Shown piece by piece: positions 58,735 through 64,000 of a DNA stretch of 64,000 nucleotides (its first letter is position 1; each line of letters starts with the position of its first letter). Source of the stretch: Benincasa hispida (Eukaryota > Streptophyta > Magnoliopsida > Cucurbitales > Cucurbitaceae); NCBI RefSeq assembly GCF_009727055.1, contig NC_052350.1, forward strand, positions 23,561,233-23,625,232, given 5' to 3'. The position numbers and the translations under genes were made by a program. The notes beneath the pieces were generated by a model. It ran no database searches. It saw nothing but the letters and a program-made list of their open reading frames with translations, and had not been told where the DNA came from.

Positions 58735-59205
58735 AGAGAGAAATTGCATTTATTATCGAGAGAGAAGATTCATTTGATATGATTTTTTTCCATATTTTCG
58801 AATGAAGAGAGAAAATGCATTTATTTGTTGAATTTTTTTCCTTTATTTAATTTAATTGAAGAGAGAAAATACATTTAATGATTTTTTTTCTATTTTTATT
58901 GGTTTCACATTCTTTTTTTTTTTGTAGATTCATGGTTATTTAAAATAAACCTCAGAATATTTTGTTTGGTATTTGAAAATATTTTAACCAATATATGAAA
59001 TATACCACATTATATAAATTCAATATTTGACATAAATCACCATATAATGCATTTATTATGAAGAGAGAAAATGCATTTATTATGATTTTTTTCCCATTTT
59101 TTCGATTGTAGAGATAAAATGCATTTGATATATATATATTTTTACATTTTTATTTGGAGAGATAAAATGACATTTAATATGATTTTTATTTTCCATTTTG
59201 TTTTT
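58735..59205 (+). repeat. Degenerate tandem repeat GAGAGAAAATGCATTTATTATGA + T run
   Basis: About six units, each with AGAGAGAAAATGCATTTAN, then GATTTTTTTCCATTTTTT. They are spaced 40-80 bp apart and interrupted by an unrelated stretch (58915-59045). Confidence 0.7.
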
Positions 59206-59328
59206 CATGTTTATTTTTGTTATTAGGTGAAATATTTCATTGTTTGTTCACTTGTACATGTAATATATTTCGTTGTTTATTTGGAGACATTTTAAAAATA
59301 TATATGAAATATATTTGTAAATATATTT

Positions 59329-59430
59329 GATATCTACTCAAATATTCATGGTTATTTTTAAATATACTTTAGAACATATGATATCTACTCAAATATTCAT
59401 GGTTATTTTTAAATATACCTTAGAACATAA
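59329..59430. repeat. 51-bp tandem duplication
   Basis: GATATCTACTCAAATATTCA...TTAGAACATA occurs twice head to tail (59329-59379 and 59380-59430) with one or two differences. Surrounding DNA to 59640 is ATATAT-rich. Confidence 0.85.
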
Positions 59431-59639
59431 ATTTTAGAACATATATACAAGCGTGTATATATCATATATCATAAATTTAAAGTAGTAAATAATCAACAAA
59501 AAATATCTAGCATAGTATATAAATCACAGACGAACTTGATGTTCAACATATAATATATATATAAGCGTATATATCACAAAACAAGAAATCTAAATATAAA
59601 AATCATCATCATTTATATAAAATAAACGATTATATATAT

Positions 59640-60060
59640 CACAGTATATATATCATCATCGTTTATATTAAACCCCAACCATCGATCGGATCTTCTTGCC
59701 TAGCTCTATCGACTGGATCTACCCGAGTCCGCGCGCGGATCTTCGGAAGCTTTGCCACGTTGTCCATTTGCTCGAGCATCGACTAGATCTACCCAAGTCC
59801 GCGTCAATTTTGCTCGAGCCTAGTGCCAGAAGCTTCGCCTCACACCACGTCGTCTCTCGTCGTCTGTCTGCAACCACGCCGTCCTCTACTCGAGCCCACA
59901 TTGGAGATTCTCTCTCCCCACGCTATCTTCTACTTAAGCCTGCATTGGAGATTCTCTCACCCCACGTTGTCGTCTATCGCCTGCAACTCACATCGTCGGA
60001 ATAAGAAAAAAGAGGGAGGGGGAAGGAGAAAAGAGAGTGAGGAGGAAGAAATGAGTGTGA
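59640..60060 (+). other. GC-richer island with internal duplications
   Basis: CGACTGGATCTACCCGAGTC and CGACTAGATCTACCCAAGTC form one repeated pair. CATTGGAGATTCTCTCTCCC and CATTGGAGATTCTCTCACCC form another. A 102-codon frame (59696-60004) spans it but reads like duplicated Ser/Leu/His-rich sequence with no known motif. A GA-rich run (60008-60070) follows. It could be a captured gene fragment or leader; unresolved. Confidence 0.45.
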
Positions 60061-60117
60061 ATTATGGGGGAGAGAATATATGAAATATATTATTGGAAGA
60101 GAAAATATATGCATGGG

Positions 60118-62088
60118 TGATGACTAAAATTATGTGGGACGCAATTTGCGATGCATGTCTTAAGTTATGCATTTATACTCATGCGTCGGTGGTCATGCGT
60201 TGGAATGAAATGTATGCGTTTATCTCATATGCAATGACCATGCGTTCCTGTTACAAGTTTTCTTGCGCTCGAGCCAAGTATAATGTGGACGCAAGTTTCT
60301 CGGATGATCCGAGGTTGAACTCAAGGACTTGTAGCTAAATATGTGCGTTGATATATTTGCGGCGGATAAATAAAAGAATGATGGGGGTATAAACTAAGCA
60401 CTACTCCTACTTCTAACTAACAGACAAAGCATTGGAAGTACGGATGAGAGGTTAAGACACGGCAATTGTTGATGCGTAGTAAAATGTATGGAAAAATAGA
60501 TAAAATGTGAGGATGTCTTCATCGCAACTTTAAGCTTGACTGTAGGGGCAACCCCAGCCAACGCAAACTAATGCGATCATGCTATACATGGCCGACGCAA
60601 ATGCACGTGATGTGTAATAGCAAACAGAACTTATTCCTAAGTCTCCATTCTTGCTTATGCGATCTTAATCTAACTTTTTCGAGCCTCGATTCCAACCTAG
60701 CTCTCTCAAGTCTAGGTTCTTTCTTTAGACTCTCTCTCGAGTAGCTCTAAAGGTGTGATGGACACATACATAAGACAAGGTAACCATAAAAGCCTAGCTG
60801 ACGTAAGATTATTTCTATTCCTAGTGAACACTTGCTTACAATGCTTAATGCGACCAACTACTTACCCTCCCGAGCAGTTAGTTGTTGCTGATTCTACTCA
60901 TAGACAAGCATTGCGTCCGCTTATAGAAAAGCGTTGCTACAGTCTCATACTAAGCAAATAAGGTTTTCTCACAATACTCACGCAACGCACACCTCCTAGT
61001 GGTTTGCTACATGCTTCATATTCCTATGTCGCATGATTAAGTATGCGGTACTCTAACAGTCTTACTAAGTGATGCAATGAAAGTAAAGGATATTAAGTAA
61101 ATGAAGATGGAGATGGAATCGAAGAAAAATACGGAAATGCATTGATCACAAAATGTATTAATTCATTAAGCCAAAATGTAATATAATACAATATAAAGAA
61201 AGAAGAGAAATGGAAGGACCAACTGGAAGCAATGTCTTGCTTCCAGAAGATGTGTGTCAAGGCTGCCGGTGGTACCATGGATGGGCGATGGAGCAGACTC
61301 TCTCGAGCTCTAACTCCGGCGAAGGTTCCGGTCGTTACTCAGAATGGATGAAGGGGATGAAGAACTCTCGAGCTTTCTTCTCACGCTTTAGTCTGGATCA
61401 CAAGAATCCGCCCTGAGGCAAGCCTCAGGCGAAAAACCTTGGATGATCTGAAATTCTGCTCAGCGGCTTCAATTTATAGAGCTTGATCGCCGACAGCATT
61501 AATGGACCTGCTCTGAATCTGACACTAGCGGCGCGATGGTTCTTTTCTGAATCTCTGCTGCTAACGGCGTGGTAGGTAAAATGTCTACATCATCTTTTGA
61601 TTCTCCCGAGGTATGCGTTCATGTTGCATTCCACCAACCTTGCATTCACCCCTCTATTATGGTTATCATCATGTAGTCGCAAACTCCTTGCAATGACCGC
61701 AACTTCTATGCGATGACTGCATTCGCTTGACAACCGCAACTCCCATGCGATGGATGCATTCGCTCGACAGTCGCAACACCCATACGACTGTCGTATGCAA
61801 TCATCGCATGCGATTAATGGGGAAGCAATATTCATGCGTCGAGCATATGCGATCGTCTCTGCGATAGCCTAGCTCCCGCGTATGCGATCGATTTTTGCAG
61901 TTGCTATAAAAAATAAACAATTGAACGCATAATAATGCGTAATAGTGGGTTGCCCGAGATTCTTAATGCCGATGGACACAAATTCATTTTCTCATGAATT
62001 CCTAACATAATCGTCGCATATTTTGCTTAACAGCCTTCATAATTCTAAATAAAAGACCTAAGATGACGTGCATTTCTACATGTCATCA
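60118..62088 (+). mobile_element. LTR-like element R2, copy 2, TSD ATGGG
   Basis: It begins TGATGACT and ends TGTCATCA, a 7-bp terminal inversion TGATGAC/GTCATCA. ATGGG is exactly duplicated at 60113-60117 and 62089-62093. It shares the internal block with 16273-17698 (GAACTTATTCCTAAGTCTCC, CTTGCTTATGCGAT, ACATACATAAGACAAGG, CAATGTCTTGCTTCC). Frames inside (60093-60338, 60755-60961, 61210-61416) have no known domain. Most likely a solo LTR of a family not otherwise present here. Confidence 0.8.
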
Positions 62089-62186
62089 ATGGGGGAGAGA
62101 GAATATACATGGGAGAGAGAGTATGCATGGAGGAGAGAGAGTATACATGGAAGAGAGAAAAATAAATAAATAGCTATATATATATA
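62089..62186. repeat. GGGAGAGAGAGTATACAT tandem and AT microsatellite
   Basis: Four units of (A)TGGGAGAGAGAGTATACA type are followed by (TA)n up to the LTR border. Confidence 0.75.
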
Positions 62187-64000
62187 TATTGGGGATGATG
62201 CCCTAAACTCTCGTGTCCTGTAGTTTGTAAACACAATTTTGAACAAACGTTTGTGATGTATAATATATGATATTTTCTTCACTTTTGTCTATGAACACTG
62301 GATGTTTTATTTGCTTTACCACAAACCAATAAACTAAGATAACTGGTTGTCGTTTGTAACTTAAGCATGTATGTGGAGACATATAGGTGAATCATGTCTT
62401 AAGTGATGACCAAAATGGTCTGTAATATATGGATAAAGGAGGGAAACATTATCTTGGTAACGCTACGGATGTGACCTGCTTTATAGAATAGTTACAAGTG
62501 TTGTGACTTGCTACAGATGGTCTGATCCTGATAATTCATGGGGACATGCGAGCAGGGGTATCTTATACAAAGAGTTTGTATAAGATCAGACCATGAAGTA
62601 TTATAGTCTCGCTATATAACGCCGTTTATGATAGAGACTTCACTTCACTAGGATGACCATAGGTATTATGACCTCAATCCTGAGTGAGTTAGGAACTCCT
62701 GCCTTTGAGGGCAGTCCTTTGATTTGCATGGGTGCGAGTGGCCAAATCACCGACCCTACTACTTTGGGGATTCGTCTGATTTGGAAGTTGGGAACTCAAC
62801 CACACAAGATGGAATTCACTATTCCCCCGAAGCAGGGGTAAGTAGATAGAATGCTCCCTTGAGGACTGATTCCAGGGCTTGAACGATGTGGTGCCATACA
62901 TCTTCTCATGACCCGAGAGGTGTCCACACATAGTAAGACTATGTTGTATTGTTCATTAGAGAGATCAGTGGTACTTAAGAAGTTAGATGCAACTATAGGG
63001 ACAAAACGGTAAATTGGTCCAATTGTACTTACGAGCATCTGTGAAGGATTATCGTACTGTTGATTGGTTATATCCGATAGACACAGAAATATATCTGTGT
63101 TGAGAAGAGTGTAACTGTCGATCTTTAGTAGAATGCCTGACAGTTAACCGATGGTGGATCTTATGGCTAAAGAGTTTAGTTAGCTATTCACGTACCGTTG
63201 GAGCTTCGAGCCATAGGTCCATAAGGTCCCCTTGGTAGCTCAATAGATTCAAGTTAAGAATAAGTTTTTGGGTCAGTTTGAAGTGTTCAAATTGACAAGT
63301 CGATTATATATGATATGATTGAACTGGTTAATTATATATGATATGATTAATCTTATGTATGAGATACATTATTTGGAGGAAAATGGATATAAATATGATT
63401 TATATCTAGTGAAGGAGAAAATACTATGGTTCATATGTTGCATTTGATGTGATATTAAACCATAGGTTAATGAATATAATATGATTATATTTATTATTTA
63501 TTTTTGGACAATTATGGGATAATTGTATTGACATTTTTTCCGTAACCGTGTGATAGTAAAAGGTTGCTTGCAGTTTTCGTAACTAAAGAATAAAATGAAA
63601 ATCGTTGTCATTTTGCAAACAGATCAGTCATTCGCTCACGTCGTAGTGTATACTGCCTATAGCTTAACATTTCTACACGATCGTATACACACGTGCAACT
63701 TACTAAACGATCGCATAGGATTTACTAAACGATTGTCTAGATTTCTCCTAAACGATCACGCGTCTGAGCGTTTACTAAACGATCGTCTATACGATCGCAG
63801 CCTATTTACTAAACGATCGTGTACCTCTTCCTAAACGATCAAGCATCGTCTATACGATAGACATCTGTCTTCTTCCACTTGTTTGGTTGTGGTATATGAT
63901 TCTCTCTTCCTCTTTCCCTTTGCCTAATCCAATAGAGCCCACACCTCTTGGATTCTCACACTGAGAATATCGAGGGTTCCAAGTGGTGGTGTCCTCCTCG
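62187..64000 (+). mobile_element. 2.1-kb solo LTR family, copy 6 (subfamily A), cut by the window end
   Basis: It begins TATTGGGGATGATGCCCTAA (TG start mutated to TA) and follows copy 3 closely, including CTCGTGTCCTGTAGTTTGTA, the CACAAACCAATAAAC block, the TGGAGCTTCGAGCCATAGGT block and an array of AAACGATCGT motifs at 63676-63840. The GATTCTCACACTGAGAAT hairpin is at 63951-63968. The 3' end lies beyond 64000, so whether this is a solo LTR or a full element is not known. Confidence 0.85.

Noticed and set aside
59696..60083. Two overlapping frames in the GC-richer island
   Set aside because: Composed of internally duplicated DNA with no known domain. Kept as an island of unknown nature.

Overview
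This is nuclear DNA from a flowering plant, most likely a cucurbit. The evidence is GT-AG introns, AT-rich spacers, plant LTR elements with tRNA-type primer sites, a Mutator-like element (MULE) carrying a DUF1985/Ulp1 gene of the type described in melon (CUMULE), and dispersed fold-back repeats that I recognise as common in cucurbit genomes. The species cannot be fixed from sequence alone.

Only two host genes can be supported. At the left edge, on the minus strand, are the start codon and first coding exon of a Ran-type nuclear GTPase, with its promoter. At 5755-6135, also minus, is an intact one-exon gene for a conserved 126-residue plant protein of unknown function, probably plastid-targeted. 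Between them lie three fold-back repeats (804-1640), a GATA/TATC-rich stretch and a solo-LTR-like repeat (3026-~4990).

The main feature is one decayed MULE (6615-32195, about 25.6 kb) with inverted ends of roughly 250-340 bp. It carries two convergent pseudogenes: a DUF1985-Ulp1 peptidase gene on plus (7428-25535) and a mudrA-type transposase on minus (31279-26019). Later insertions nested in it, most with 5-bp target duplications, are: a 2.1-kb solo LTR (7505-10940) holding another LTR-like insertion (8261-9590); an inverted solo LTR (11091-15338) holding a same-family copy (11786-13857); an LTR-like element (16273-17698); a gypsy-type element with both LTRs and no pol (18345-23860); and a TG...CA solo LTR (27540-30374). 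Removing one target-site copy restores the host reading frame at several sites. The MULE is flanked by a 415-520 bp direct repeat of the promoter of the 126-residue gene, far longer than a normal MULE target duplication.

Inside the 27540-30374 element is a 38-bp Nextera mate-pair junction adapter (29710-29747) beside a 110-bp duplication. This is an assembly artefact, not biology.

From 32.7 to 45 kb the sequence is gene-poor: a LINE RNase-H fragment inside a fold-back element, a GTTATCG hairpin, two degenerate CCGACAACCACC repeat blocks, a tandem duplication, an LTR-like 33-bp repeat array and a G-box cluster. At 45137-53515 is a second nest: a fold-back repeat split by a Copia element (45238-53304), itself split in its reverse transcriptase by a 2.1-kb solo LTR (46644-48753). 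From 53.5 to 64 kb there are more AT-rich spacers, simple repeats, a GC-richer island (59640-60060), another LTR-like element (60118-62088) and a 2.1-kb-family LTR cut by the window end (62187-64000).
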